Shown piece after piece: positions 30,857 to 45,480 of a stretch of 64,000 nucleotides of DNA. This DNA is from Streptomyces venezuelae ATCC 10712 (GTDB taxonomy: Bacteria; Actinomycetota; Actinomycetes; Streptomycetales; Streptomycetaceae). The notes under the pieces are model-generated. The model was not told where the DNA came from, did no database searches, and worked only from the letters and a program-made list of their open reading frames with translations. Each line of letters opens with the position of its first letter. Position 1 is the stretch's first letter. The stretch lies in assembly GCF_008639165.1 (NCBI RefSeq), contig NZ_CP029197.1, positions 248,001-312,000 of the forward strand, read 5' to 3'. A program made the translations under genes and the position numbers.

Positions 30857-32350
30857 TCAGGCCTGCCCCGTCCTCGGCCGGTTGACCGGTGACCTGGGCA
30901 GGGCCAGTTCGATCTCCTCGCGCAGGTGCTCGATCCTCGCGTATCCCGCGTACTGCCCGGTGAGCCGGTACATCTCCCGGAGCCGGTCCCAGGTGCGGTG
31001 GGACGAGGTCTCCCCCATGGACATCAGGGCGAGCCGGGCGTACCGGTCGGCCTGCTCGGGGTCGTCGGCGATGAAGCAGGCCGAGGCGAGCGAGATGTGG
31101 TCGAAGAGCTTCGAGCGGTCGTGGCCGCCGCGCCGCAGTTCGAGCGCCAGCTTGGCGTGACGCTGGGCGGGGATCGCCGCCGCCGGGTCGTGCTCGGCGA
31201 GCGTGCGGTAGGCGAGGGCCTGCATGCCGTGCATGTCGGCCTCGTCGAAGTTCTGCATCCAGCTCGGGTTCTTCTCGTCGCGCCGGTCGGACACGAACAG
31301 GTCCTCGGCCTCGCCGAGGGTGCGCCGCATGGCCTGCCCCCGGCCCATCGAGGCCTGCGCCCAGGCCTCGATGGTGTGGAACATGGCGCGGGTGCGGGGC
31401 AGTACCCGCTCGCCCGAGCCGTCCTTGGCGAGCTTCATGAGGTCGAGGGCGTCGTCGGGCCTGCCCAGGTGCACCATCTGGCGGGCGGCGCGGGAGAGCG
31501 CCTCGCCGGCCCGGGGCCGGTCGCCGCCCTCGCGGGCCGCGTGGGCGGCGATCACGAAGTACTTCTGCGCGGTGGGTTCGAGGCCCACGTCGTGGGACAT
31601 CCAGCCGGCCAGGACGGCCAGGTTGGCGGCGACGCCCCAGAGGCGCCGCTGGAGGTGGTCGGCGTGGCGGTAGGCGAGCATGCCGCCCACCTCGTTGAGC
31701 TGGCCCACCACGGCCTTGCGCTGGAGTCCGCCACCCCGTGAGGCGTCCCAGGCACGGAACACCTCCACCGAGTGCTCCAGTGCCTCGATCTCCTCCGACC
31801 CGATGGGGGCGGCCTCGTAGCGGTCGAACCCAGCGGGGTCGGCGTGGAGGGGATCGATGGCGCGTGGGGGGGTGTTCTGGCGTGTGGGGTCGGTCTGCAG
31901 CCAGTCGTGCATGGCATTGCTGAGTACGGAGCCGGCGGCAAGCGCGGCACCCGCGCCCACCAGGCCGCGTCGGTTGAGCATGAGGTCCATTCCCGTGAAT
32001 TCGGTGAGGACCGCCGCCGTACGATCGGGTGCCCAGGGCAGCCCGTCAGGGTTCTCCGTCTTCCTGACGTCCTGCCTCTTTCCGCTGCGCCCGTGTCGTA
32101 CGAACCCGAGGTCCTCGATGGTCACGACACGGCCGAGTCGCTCGGTGAACAGTGCTGCCAGCACCCGGGGAACGGGATCGCGCGGGGTTTCTCCGCGGTC
32201 GATCCAGCGCCGCACCCGTGAGGTGTCCGTCGCCAGCTGGGGGTGGCCCATGGCCGCCGCCTGCCGGTTGACGAGTCTCGCGAGTTCGCCCTTGGACCAG
32301 CCGGCCAGGCCGAACAGGTCTGCCAGGCGGGTGTTGGTTTGCTCGGTCAC
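30857..32350 (-). CDS. NsdA-like regulator with C-terminal TPR-type repeats
   Basis: The 497-aa protein begins with an unusual helical DNA-binding-like region (Leu-Ala-Asp-Leu-Phe-Gly-Leu-Ala-Gly-Trp-Ser-Lys-Gly-Glu-Leu-Ala) followed by Arg-Arg-Trp-Ile-Asp. It then has a linker (Met-Leu-Asn-Arg-Arg-Gly-Leu-Val-Gly-Ala-Gly) and ~300 residues of TPR-like helical pairs. It closely matches, from memory, the NsdA family of Streptomyces developmental/antibiotic repressors. Start GTG 32350 has GGGGG eight bases upstream. It is divergent from an APH-type kinase. A short dyad, TGACA and TGTCA (32379-32397), lies in the intervening DNA. Confidence 0.75.
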   Translation of the reverse strand: MTEQTNTRLADLFGLAGWSKGELARLVNRQAAAMGHPQLATDTSRVRRWIDRGETPRDPVPRVLAALFTERLGRVVTIEDLGFVRHGRSGKRQDVRKTENPDGLPWAPDRTAAVLTEFTGMDLMLNRRGLVGAGAALAAGSVLSNAMHDWLQTDPTRQNTPPRAIDPLHADPAGFDRYEAAPIGSEEIEALEHSVEVFRAWDASRGGGLQRKAVVGQLNEVGGMLAYRHADHLQRRLWGVAANLAVLAGWMSHDVGLEPTAQKYFVIAAHAAREGGDRPRAGEALSRAARQMVHLGRPDDALDLMKLAKDGSGERVLPRTRAMFHTIEAWAQASMGRGQAMRRTLGEAEDLFVSDRRDEKNPSWMQNFDEADMHGMQALAYRTLAEHDPAAAIPAQRHAKLALELRRGGHDRSKLFDHISLASACFIADDPEQADRYARLALMSMGETSSHRTWDRLREMYRLTGQYAGYARIEHLREEIELALPRSPVNRPRTGQA

Positions 32351-32583
32351 GTCTAAGCCCCCAGGTTCTCGGCTGAGTTGACAGTAACCCCCTGTCATAG
32401 GCCTGGCGACAATTCGCCAGGCTTCGCCAGGGTGCGCGAGATGTTCCGCCACCCGCCACCGGGTGTCAGGTAGGAAAGCGCCACCCCGCCCCGCCGACCG
32501 GCCCTCATTCCCCAGGGTGCGGACCGGGGGCGGGCGGGGCGACGCACGCAACTCGTCGGCACACGAAGGGATCTGTCACCTCC

Positions 32584-33711
32584 ATGTACACAGCATCGTC
32601 CTCCGTGTCCGCCCCGCCCCGGCCGCAGCACCGCATCGTCCAGGCCGGCGCCGGACCCTACCTCGCTCCCGCCCCGCAGGCCGTACGGCCCAGGCGCTGG
32701 GCGGCCGGCACGGGGACCCAGCCGATCAGCGGGAGAATCGATCTGTCCGGCCCCCAGGGGGCGCAGGTGAAGATGGCGATCGCCTCCGTGCACCGCATCT
32801 GCCCGGAGTTCAACCCGGTCCAGGTGCTGCGGCGCAGCGGGCGTTCCGTACTGATCGTCGGGACGACCGGGCGGACCACGGCGGTCGCGAAGTGTTTACT
32901 GGACCACTCCCCCGCGTGGGTCGAGCGGTTCCGGCACGAGATAGCGTCCTACCGCTCCTTCGTCCGCCACCGTCCGCCGGTGCGGGCGCCGCGGCTGATC
33001 GCCGCGGATCCGGAGAACTGCACGCTGGTGATCGAGCGGATGCCCGGGCGGGCGGCGGCGCTGTCGCGTCACCCCGTCGAGGCTCCGCCCCGGGCCGACG
33101 TGCGGGCCGCGCTCGGTGCGATCGCCCGGCTGAACGCCTGGCGGCCGCCGGCCGGGACCTTCGACGCCCCGCTGGACTACGGCACCCGGATCGCGCGCTA
33201 CCACGAGCTCGGTCTCTTCACCGACCGGGACCGGGACGACCTGCAGAAGCTGCTGCACGGTCTGGCGCACGCGGGCGGCCGCCAGGGCATGGGCCAGTTC
33301 TGTCACGGTGACGCCCTGCTCTCCAACATCCTCCTCTCCCCCGCGGGACCGGTCCTCGTCGACTGGGAGCACGCGGGCTGGTACCTGCCGGGCTACGACC
33401 TGGCGACCCTGTGGGCGGTGCTCGGTGACGCGCCGCTGGCGCGGCGCCAGATCAGTCAGCTCGCCCAGCAGGCGGGCCCGGCCTCCCGGGACGCGTTCCT
33501 GGTGAACCTGATGATCGTGCTGACCCGGGAGATCCGTACCTACGAGACGGCGGTGCAGCGGACCATGAAGGAGGCTCCGCCGGCCGGTTCCGTACCGGTG
33601 CCGACGGGCGCCCTCGCGCCCGGTGAGGAACAGCGGCTGCTGCTGAGGCGGCTGCACGACGACTGCGCCATGGCACGGCGGGCCGTGCGCGCGGCGGTCG
33701 GGACGCGCTGA
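32584..33711 (+). CDS. aminoglycoside phosphotransferase-family kinase
   Basis: The 375-aa protein has an APH-type kinase fold. The Brenner motif His-Gly-Asp-Ala-Leu-Leu-Ser-Asn begins at H241 with catalytic Asp243, and the Mg2+-binding Val-Asp-Trp-Glu-His-Ala segment has Asp260. The N-terminal ~60 residues are low-complexity, and the following lobe is less conserved, with Ala-Val-Ala-Lys-Cys as a likely ATP-lysine. The real phosphate acceptor could be an antibiotic, choline or a protein. The start ATG 32584 is preceded by an AAGGGATC stretch. A hairpin at 33740-33782 follows the stop. Confidence 0.85.
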   Translation: MYTASSSVSAPPRPQHRIVQAGAGPYLAPAPQAVRPRRWAAGTGTQPISGRIDLSGPQGAQVKMAIASVHRICPEFNPVQVLRRSGRSVLIVGTTGRTTAVAKCLLDHSPAWVERFRHEIASYRSFVRHRPPVRAPRLIAADPENCTLVIERMPGRAAALSRHPVEAPPRADVRAALGAIARLNAWRPPAGTFDAPLDYGTRIARYHELGLFTDRDRDDLQKLLHGLAHAGGRQGMGQFCHGDALLSNILLSPAGPVLVDWEHAGWYLPGYDLATLWAVLGDAPLARRQISQLAQQAGPASRDAFLVNLMIVLTREIRTYETAVQRTMKEAPPAGSVPVPTGALAPGEEQRLLLRRLHDDCAMARRAVRAAVGTR

Positions 33712-33739
33712 GCGCGGGCCCCGGCCGACGACACGGGGG

Positions 33740-33782
33740 GTGCGCCGTGCGCCCGGTGCCGACACACCGGGACGCGGCGCAC
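33740..33782 (+). terminator. bulged hairpin terminator after the APH gene
   Basis: An outer 8-bp stem (GTGCGCCG with CGGCGCAC) and an inner 7-bp stem (CCCGGTG with CACCGGG) are separated by small bulges with a CCGACA loop. The remaining ~240 bp up to the amidase TTG holds no gene and no clear promoter that I can identify. Confidence 0.55.
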
Positions 33783-34023
33783 CGGCACGTCCGCCCGCGC
33801 CGACTTCGGCGGCGCCCGTGACGGAGCCAATGGTCCACTCCACTGACGCGTCGCTGGCCCGGGACCCGTCTTCGCGAAACTCCGCCAGATGGCCTCCATT
33901 CCCGCTCTGACGTGGGAACTTCCGTTCGCGCAGGCGTGATTGACGGATCGTCCGGGAGCCGATACCCCTGTACGGGTTCGGTCCCGCACGCCCCGGTGTC
34001 ACCCCCCGCCCCTGGAGGCTGCC

Positions 34024-38344
<4,321 letters not shown>

Positions 38345-38360
38345 GGCGGCGAGGTGGTGG

Positions 38361-38450
38361 AAGAGCTGGCCCCTGGCCCGTGCCGGGTGGAAGAGCGGTC
38401 CGTGGCCTGTGACCGGGGGGAAGAGCGGTCCGTGGGCCGCTCCCCTCCCG
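38361..38450. repeat. three degenerate 30-bp tandem units
   Basis: Units start AAGAGC at 38361, 38391 and 38421, and units 2 and 3 share AAGAGCGGTCCGTGG exactly. They fill the spacer between the geosmin synthase stop and the convergent S4 gene stop. Confidence 0.7.
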
Positions 38451-38453
38451 TGG

Positions 38454-38819
38454 TCAGGCGCGGCGGCCGCGGAGTTCGTCGAGCTCTCGGCGGTCGCGCT
38501 TGGTGGGACGCCCGGCGCCCCGGTCCCGTACGGCGGCGACGGCCACGTGCTCGCGGGGCGGCGGGGGCGGGCTGTTGTCGACGTACGCCTCGGCGGCGAC
38601 GGGCGGGCCGACCCGCTTGGTGTGCAGCTCCTTGACCTCGACGATCCGCTCCCGCCCGCCGTGGAAGAGCCGGACCTCGTCGCCGGGCTTCACCGGCTGG
38701 GCGGGCTTGGCCCGTTCGCCGTTGACCTTGACGTGTCCGGCCCGGCAGGCCGCGGCGGACTGCGAGCGGGTCTTGGTGAGACGGACCGCCCAGATCCAGC
38801 TGTCGACGCGCGCGCTCAT
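38454..38819 (-). CDS. S4-domain RNA-binding protein (Hsp15-like)
   Basis: The 121-aa protein starts with an S4 RNA-binding domain (Arg-Val-Asp-Ser-Trp-Ile-Trp-Ala-Val-Arg-Leu-x-Lys-Thr-Arg-Ser, then Gly-His-Val-Lys-Val-Asn-Gly). A Pro-rich loop and a basic tail follow. This matches the Hsp15 family, which in E. coli rescues stalled 50S-nascent-chain complexes. ATG 38819 has GGGGAGCGGGGG upstream. It is followed in the operon order by nothing on the same strand and sits 17 bp downstream of the conserved hypothetical gene. Confidence 0.88.
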   Translation of the reverse strand: MSARVDSWIWAVRLTKTRSQSAAACRAGHVKVNGERAKPAQPVKPGDEVRLFHGGRERIVEVKELHTKRVGPPVAAEAYVDNSPPPPPREHVAVAAVRDRGAGRPTKRDRRELDELRGRRA

Positions 38820-38836
38820 CGGCCCCCGCTCCCCCG

Positions 38837-39337
38837 TCAGCCCTGCTGGAACAGCTCGGCGGGCAGCGGCTTGAGCAGTGCGTACAGGTCGTCGGTGATC
38901 GGCCGGTCCCAACTGGCGATCGTCACGAGGACGTTGTCGCTGCGGTCGAACTGGACGCAGGAGATGCGGCTCTCGGAGAGCTTGAGCCGGCGGACGATCA
39001 GCAGGTTGTCGCCCTGCATGACGGGGACGTCCTCGGTGTCGAGGACCTCGACCGGCTCGTCGTTCTCCAGGGCGGCGAGGAGCTGGGCCACCTCGAAGGG
39101 GATCTGCCCGTCGGAGAGGTCGCGCGCCGGGGAGCCCTCGGGGAGGTTGCCGATGATCATCGCGGGGCCGCGGCCGCCGAACAGGTCGTACCGGAGGAAG
39201 ACACCCTGGCAGGAGCCGTCGGGCGCGGGCAGCAGACCGGCGCCGAGATTGCCGGGCCAGTCCCCCGGATCCATGGCCAGGACGTCGAAGTCCGGGCCCG
39301 CGGGTGTGGCGGCGCTGCGGCGGCGGAGGAAGGACAT
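38837..39337 (-). CDS. conserved hypothetical protein
   Basis: The 166-aa soluble protein has no signal peptide or membrane helix. It is acidic and carries Asp-Pro-Gly-Asp-Trp-Pro-Gly-Asn-Leu-Gly and Phe-Asp-Arg-Ser-Asp-Asn-Val-Leu-Val-Thr-Ile-Ala motifs, and ends in a Gln-Gly tail. I recognise it as conserved in Streptomyces but cannot name a domain. It begins 57 bp upstream of the frameshifted LAL regulator's stop. Its stop is 17 bp before the S4 gene, so those two probably share a transcript. Confidence 0.7.
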   Translation of the reverse strand: MSFLRRRSAATPAGPDFDVLAMDPGDWPGNLGAGLLPAPDGSCQGVFLRYDLFGGRGPAMIIGNLPEGSPARDLSDGQIPFEVAQLLAALENDEPVEVLDTEDVPVMQGDNLLIVRRLKLSESRISCVQFDRSDNVLVTIASWDRPITDDLYALLKPLPAELFQQG

Positions 39338-39393
39338 ACGGCCATGGTACGTGCCCCGGCGCGCGATGCGACGCGCCGGGCGGCTCCGGGCGG

Positions 39394-42300
39394 TCAGCCC
39401 TCTCCGACGGGGTCCCGGGGCGTGCGTCCGCTGTTCGCCAGGGCCTGGGCGAGCCCGGCGCGGTCGGTCCCGAGCTTGCGGTAGACGGCCGAGAGGAGCC
39501 GGGCCGCGGTGGGCGCGTCGACGCCGAGGACGAGGGCCGCGTCCTGGTCGCGGACGGTGATCTCGGCGGCGGCGCGCTCACGGGCGGTGAGCGTGTCGGT
39601 GGCCGCCGGATGGAGCGCGCGGGGGCTCAGTCCGGCCGCCGCGAGCTCGGCCCGCGCCACCTCGACGAGGGCGTCGGCCCCGCAGTCCTGGGCGGCCTCC
39701 AGACCACGGTGGAGGTGCTCGGCGGCCTCCCCGGCCCGTTCGGTGCGCCGCAGGGCGGCGCCGAGGGCGACCAGGGAGCGGGCCAGCTCGTACGCGGCGG
39801 GCGACTGGTCCAGCCAGTCGACGGACTCCTCCAGGAGCTTCACCCGCTCGGAGGGCTCCGACACCTCGGCGGTCACCCGGAGCGCCTGGCCGATCGCGGA
39901 GGGCGCCCCGTACTGGCGGGCGCGGGCGACGGCCTCCTGGGCGGTGGCGAGGGCCTTCGCCGGGGAGGTCGCCGCTTCGGCGACCGCGAGGTGCAGCTGC
40001 CAGGTGCAGCTGGACGGGTTGCGCTTGCCGCGCGGGTCGAGACGCCGGCCGACGGCGGCCAGCTCCTCCGCTGCCTCCTTGGTGCGTCCGGTGGCGAGGA
40101 GGAGTTCGGCGTGGACGGTCTCGCAGTCGGGGATGGTGACGGCGGCGGGGAACGGCTCGCCGAAGTCGTGCTCGCGGGCGACCCGCTCGGCCTCGTCCGT
40201 ACGGCCGCGGGCGATGAGGACCTCGATCATGACGCCGGTCGCGTACCAGAGGGCCGGGGTGCGGGCGCCGACGCGCTCGGCGAGGCGGAGTCCGGCGCGG
40301 GCGAAGTCCTCGGCCTCCATCAGCCGGCCGCGCCGGAAGCGGATGTAGCCGATGAGGGTGTACGCGAAGGCGAGGTGTGCCCCGCGCCAGCCCTGCTTCT
40401 CGAACTCGGCCGTTCCGGCGGCGAACAGTTCTTCGGCGCGGCCGGGCCGGTCGGCGTAGAGGTGGAGCAGGGCCACGAGGACCGGCACCTCGAAGCCCCG
40501 GCTCTCGTCGGCCCAGGTCAGGCCGCCTTCCAGGGCGCGCTCGGCATGCTTGAGGGCGACGGAGGCGGGCTCGGCGCGCAGGGTGGCGTCCCAGGCACGG
40601 AGGCCGATGATGTACCGCTCGGTGACGTCGCGGCCGGGGAGCCGGTCGGCGAGGGCAGCGAGCCGCCGGGACCGTGCGGGCGACTCGGGCTCGTCGGCGC
40701 GCAGGGCGTCCCACATGAACTTCTCGGCCTGCATCCGCAGTCGGCTGCGGGCGTCGGGGGCCTTCTGCGCCTCGTGGCCGAGGAGCTCGGAGGCCTCGAC
40801 GAGCCGGTCGCTGTGGGCCAGGACCTGGGCGAGGCGGTAGACGATGCCGTGCCGGAGCGCCGGATCGCTGACCGGCTCCTCCAGGGCGGCGCGGAGGTGG
40901 TTGACGGTGGTGGCGGGTTCGGTGAGGAGCGAGGAGCAGCCGAGCTCGTAGAGGACGGCGGCCCGGAGCTCGGGGGCGGGCGGTTCGCGCAGGGCGCGGG
41001 CGAGGAAGCGGCGGGCCGCGTCGGGGGCTCCGGCGCGGAGGTTCTCGCCGGCGGCGGCGCGCAGCTGGTTGACGACCCACGGGTCGCCCTCCGGGTGGGT
41101 CTCCAGGAGATGGCGGGCGGCCGCGGTGGGCCCGAGTCCGGCGTCGACGACGCACCAGGCGGCCTGGCCGTGGAGGGCGACGCGGGTGGCGTCGGGGATG
41201 GACCGGTAGACGGTGGTCGCGATGAGCGGGTGGACGAACTGGAGGGGGTCGTCGGGCCCTTCGGCCTCGGCGAGGACCCGTGCCTCCCGGAGCCGGGCGG
41301 CGCAGTCGGCGACGGCCTCGCCGCCGAGTCCCGCGACGGCGCCCGCGAGCTGGGGCGAGATCTCGGTGCCGAGGACGGCGCAGGCCCAGGCGAGCCGGAC
41401 GGTGGCGGGGCCGAGCCGTTCGAGCCGGGCGACGAGGCCGGTGCCCTTGAGGGCGGCGGAGAGGTCGCGGAGTTCGTGGGCGCCGTCGGCGGTGGGTGCG
41501 ATGCCGCGGTCGCGGACGTTGGCGGCGAGTTCGACCGCCTCGAAGGGATTGCCGGAGGTGACGGCCCAGAAGTCGTGGCAGAAGGCGTCGTCGGCGTGGG
41601 TGCCGACGCGGTCGCGGACGAGCCGGGCCACGGCCGACGAGGTGAGCGGGGCGAGGCCGTGCGGCCGCTGCCCGGACCTGCGCCCGGTGAACTCGACGCC
41701 CTCCTCGGGGGTTCGTCGGGCCGGTAGGCGACGACCAGGAGCATGGGCAGCTCCTCGGCGCGCGGGGCGAAGGCGGCGAGCCAGCCGAGGGACTCGGGGT
41801 CGGCCCAGTGCACGTCGTCCAGGACGACGACGAGGGGTGCGCGGCGTACGGCGAGATGGGTGAGGACCCAGTCGAGCCCGTCGCGCAGGCCCTGCGGGTC
41901 GGGCGGCGAGCCCTCCACGGAGGCGCGGAGCCCGAGGGCGGGGCCGACGATGTCGTACCAGGAGCCGAGGCGTTCGCGCAGTTCGGTGTCGGTGGCGTGG
42001 GCCAGCTGCGGCTGGAGGAGCTGCCGGGCGACGTGGAACGCGACCCGCTGCTCCTGGTCGCCGCCGCGGGCGGACAGCACGGTGCAGCCACGGGCGGCGG
42101 CGCGCCGGCGGATCTCGGCGAGCAGGGTGGTCTTGCCGAGCCCGGCGGGGGCGGCGTACGCGAGTATGCCGCCGCGGCGCAGGACCTGGGGGCGAGCGGG
42201 TCCGTCGAAACCGGCGTGCGGAGCCGCCGCGCGCCCGGGGCCGGCCGCGGATGCCGACGGGTCCGCCGTGTCCTCTGCGTCCCGGGCTTCGTGGCCGGTC

Positions 42301-42500
42301 CGGGGCTCGGTGCCGGGGTCCGGTACCGCGACCAGGCGCGGGCCTCGGGGTTCGCGGGGCGCGGGGACGTGTTCGGTCCACGGCGGGCTCTCGGCCAGGC
42401 CCGTGAGGAGGTCGAGAGCCTCCTCGGCCGCGGCGAGCGCCGCCTCGCGCTCGAAGAGGCCGTATCCCTGACGGGCCGAACCGCCGTCCTGACGTGCCAC
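39394..42500 (-). pseudogene. large LuxR-family (LAL) regulator gene with a 1-nt frameshift
   Basis: GTG 42500 (GGGGGTGGAAC upstream) opens the N-terminal part: Tyr-Gly-Leu-Phe-Glu-Arg-Glu, then Walker A AGLGKTT (~115) and Walker B Leu-Val-Val-Val-Leu-Asp-Asp-Val-His-Trp-Ala. Near Tyr-Arg-Pro-Asp-Glu-Pro-Pro this frame loses sense at a C5 run (41707-41711 on the plus strand). The correct C-terminal ~770 residues continue in the other frame with TPR-like repeats and a LuxR-type helix-turn-helix (Leu-Thr-Ala-Arg-Glu-Arg, then Arg-Leu-Leu-Ser-Ala-Val-Tyr-Arg-Lys-Leu). One extra C restores a ~1035-aa MalT-like LAL activator. A real mutation or a homopolymer error are both possible. Confidence 0.85.
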
Positions 42501-42648
42501 GTTCCACCCCCACACAGGGGGCGCGCGCCCGGCGCACAGTCGGGAGCGCCGGACGGGTGGCCCCGCCAAAGTCCCAGCGTACGCCCGATGGAGTGAACAA
42601 GGACGGGCAAACCGCCAAGCCACGCCGCAGGTTGACCCCGAAGGGTCA

Positions 42649-42760
42649 TTAAGGCCTGCACAGAGCGGTGGTGAGCACCTTCATCGCGGCCGTGCCAGCC
42701 GAGTCGGTCAAGGTCAGACCGGTGTTGACGGACAGGGTGACCTGTCGTTCGCCGTCGATG
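42649..42760 (-). pseudogene. possible C-terminal gene remnant in the LAL-ACT spacer
   Basis: The 282-bp spacer (42501-42782) holds no full gene. One minus-strand frame ending at TAA 42649-42651 reads ~37 residues with natural composition (Ile-Asp-Gly-Glu-Arg-Gln-Val-Thr-Leu-Ser-Val-Asn-Thr-Gly-Leu-Thr-Leu-Thr), strong G/C third positions, and no upstream start codon of its own. It could be the tail of a deleted gene. The rest of the spacer shows only a small GACCC/GGGTC hairpin (around 42632-42647). Confidence 0.3.
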
Positions 42761-42782
42761 GAGGTTGCGGCCCCTGGTCCGG

Positions 42783-43202
42783 CTACGCCGACTCCGGGGT
42801 GCCCGCGCCGGTGGCCTTCGCGAGTCGGTCGAGTACGGCCAGCGCCTCCTGGGCGCGGGCGTGCTCCACGAAGAGGTGGTCGTGGTGGAAGCCGGCCACC
42901 ACGTTGCAGCTGAGGCCCGCCTCGGCGAGTGCCCCCGCGACGGCGGCCGTGAGACCGACGGCGTCGAGCGCGGAGTGCACGCGCAGCGTGATCCGGGCCG
43001 CCACGTAGTCGTACGGGAGGGAGGCGGTGTCCGCCTCCTCCTGGCGTACGACGAGGGTGAGGCCCTCGCTCTCGGTGACGGTGACCACCGGGGCGACCCC
43101 GGCCGGGGCGGGGCCGTCCACCGTGGTGAAGACATAGCGGCCGGGGTCGAGTTCCGGCCGCATCCCGGCGAGGAGCCGGGTCAGGTCACGTTCCGCTGCC
43201 AT
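42783..43202 (-). CDS. ACT-domain protein
   Basis: The 139-aa protein has a beta-alpha-beta layout typical of the paired small ACT-like (DUF/ACT_7) proteins of actinobacteria: Gly-Arg-Tyr-Val-Phe-Thr-Thr-Val, Leu-Thr-Leu-Val-Val-Arg-Gln-Glu-Glu, then Ile-Thr-Leu-Arg-Val-His-Ser-Ala-Leu-Asp-Ala-Val-Gly-Leu and Phe-His-His-Asp-His. ACT domains usually bind amino acids. The gene is 33 bp below the thiolase-like operon on the same strand and may be its last member or independent. Confidence 0.8.
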   Translation of the reverse strand: MAAERDLTRLLAGMRPELDPGRYVFTTVDGPAPAGVAPVVTVTESEGLTLVVRQEEADTASLPYDYVAARITLRVHSALDAVGLTAAVAGALAEAGLSCNVVAGFHHDHLFVEHARAQEALAVLDRLAKATGAGTPESA

Positions 43203-43235
43203 GGCGTCAGGGTAGCCGCGCCCCGCCGCCAGGGC

Positions 43236-44409
<1,174 letters not shown>

Positions 44410-44420
<11 letters not shown>

Positions 44421-45480
44421 GCGGCTCTCCTTCCAGGACGGCGACCAGGTTCTGCTGGAGGCAGGGCCCGGAGGTGGCGTGGGCGAGGGCGCGGTCGGAG
44501 TCGCCCCGGTGGATGCGGGCGGCGGCCTCGCCGAGCCGGATGAGGCCGGCGGCCATGACGGGGTTGGCGGCGAGTGCTCCGCCGGAGGGGTTGACCCGCA
44601 CGCTCTCGTCGAGGTCGAGGGCCCGCCTCAGGACGACCTCCTGGGAGGTGAAGGGCGCGTGGAGCTCGGCGGTGTCGACGGGCGCCTCGAACGCTCCGGC
44701 GCGCTCGGCGGCGAGGCGGGTGGAGGGCGAGTCGGTGAGGTCGCGGACGCCGAGGGAGTGGGCCTCGATGCGGTGGTCCATGCCCCGGATCCAGGCGGGG
44801 CGGGAGCAGAGCTCCCGGGCGCGGTCCCCGGCGGCCAGGATCACGGCGGCGGCGCCGTCGCCGATGGGCGGGCAGTCGCCGGTCCGCAGGGGCTGGACGA
44901 GGTACTCGCCCTGGGGGCGGGCGCCGGGCAGCTGGGCGTGCGGGTTGTCCGCGGCGTCCTGGCGGCTGCGGGCCGCGATCGCGGCGAGCGCGGGCTCGTC
45001 GGTGGCGCCGGCGTCGAGGAGCGCCTGGGCCTGGAGGGCGGCGAGGGCGACGGAGTCGGGCCAGAGCGGGGCGAGGTAGTACGGGTCGAGCTGGCGGGTC
45101 AGGACGTCGCGGACGGAGCCGGGCGAGGCCTTCCCGTAGGAGTAGACGAGGGCGGTGTCGGCCTCGCCGGTGAGGAGTTTCACCCAGGCCTCGTACAGCG
45201 CCCAGGCCCCGTCGGTCTCGACGTGGGACTCGGAGATGGGGGGCCAGGCGCCGACGCCGTCGAGGGCCATCGTGAAGGAGAAGGCGCGTCCGGCCAGGTA
45301 GTCGGAGGACCCGGAGCAGGTGAAGCCGATGTCGGAGGTCTTGAGGCCGGTCTGCCGGAGGACCTCGTGGAGGACCGGCATGACCATCTCGACCTCGGAG
45401 AGGTCGTCGGTGCGGCGGCGGTGGTCGCTCTGGGCGAAGGCGACGATCGCCACCTCCCGGTCGGGCCGGTGCGGGGTCAC
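44410..45480 (-). CDS. second thiolase-fold protein, catalytic Cys/His missing
   Basis: The 356-aa protein is a thiolase-fold relative of its downstream neighbour. The expected nucleophile stretch reads Ser-His-Val-Glu-Thr-Asp-Gly-Ala-Trp-Ala, with no Cys, and the GHP position is Ala-Ala-Asn-Pro. The C-terminal Ser-Gly-Pro-Cys keeps a Cys near the third thiolase motif. GTG 45480 overlaps the DUF35 stop by four bases (GTGA), with AAGGAG upstream, and this gene overlaps the next by 11 bp. The three genes are therefore translationally chained and probably yield one complex. Arrangement DUF35-thiolase-thiolase resembles the steroid-side-chain Ltp3/Ltp4 region of mycobacteria from memory. Confidence 0.87.

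Noticed and set aside
33783..34023. A c-di-AMP (ydaO-type) riboswitch before the cell-wall amidase.
   Set aside because: I looked for the conserved riboswitch blocks seen upstream of other Streptomyces wall hydrolases and did not find them.
38361..38450. A small gene in the spacer after geosmin synthase.
   Set aside because: The spacer is made of three degenerate 30-bp repeats with no ribosome site or known domain.
39578..43135. A ~1,185-codon minus frame across the LAL regulator region.
   Set aside because: It overlaps recognised domains in other frames and is dominated by Arg/Pro; the LAL gene explains the region.
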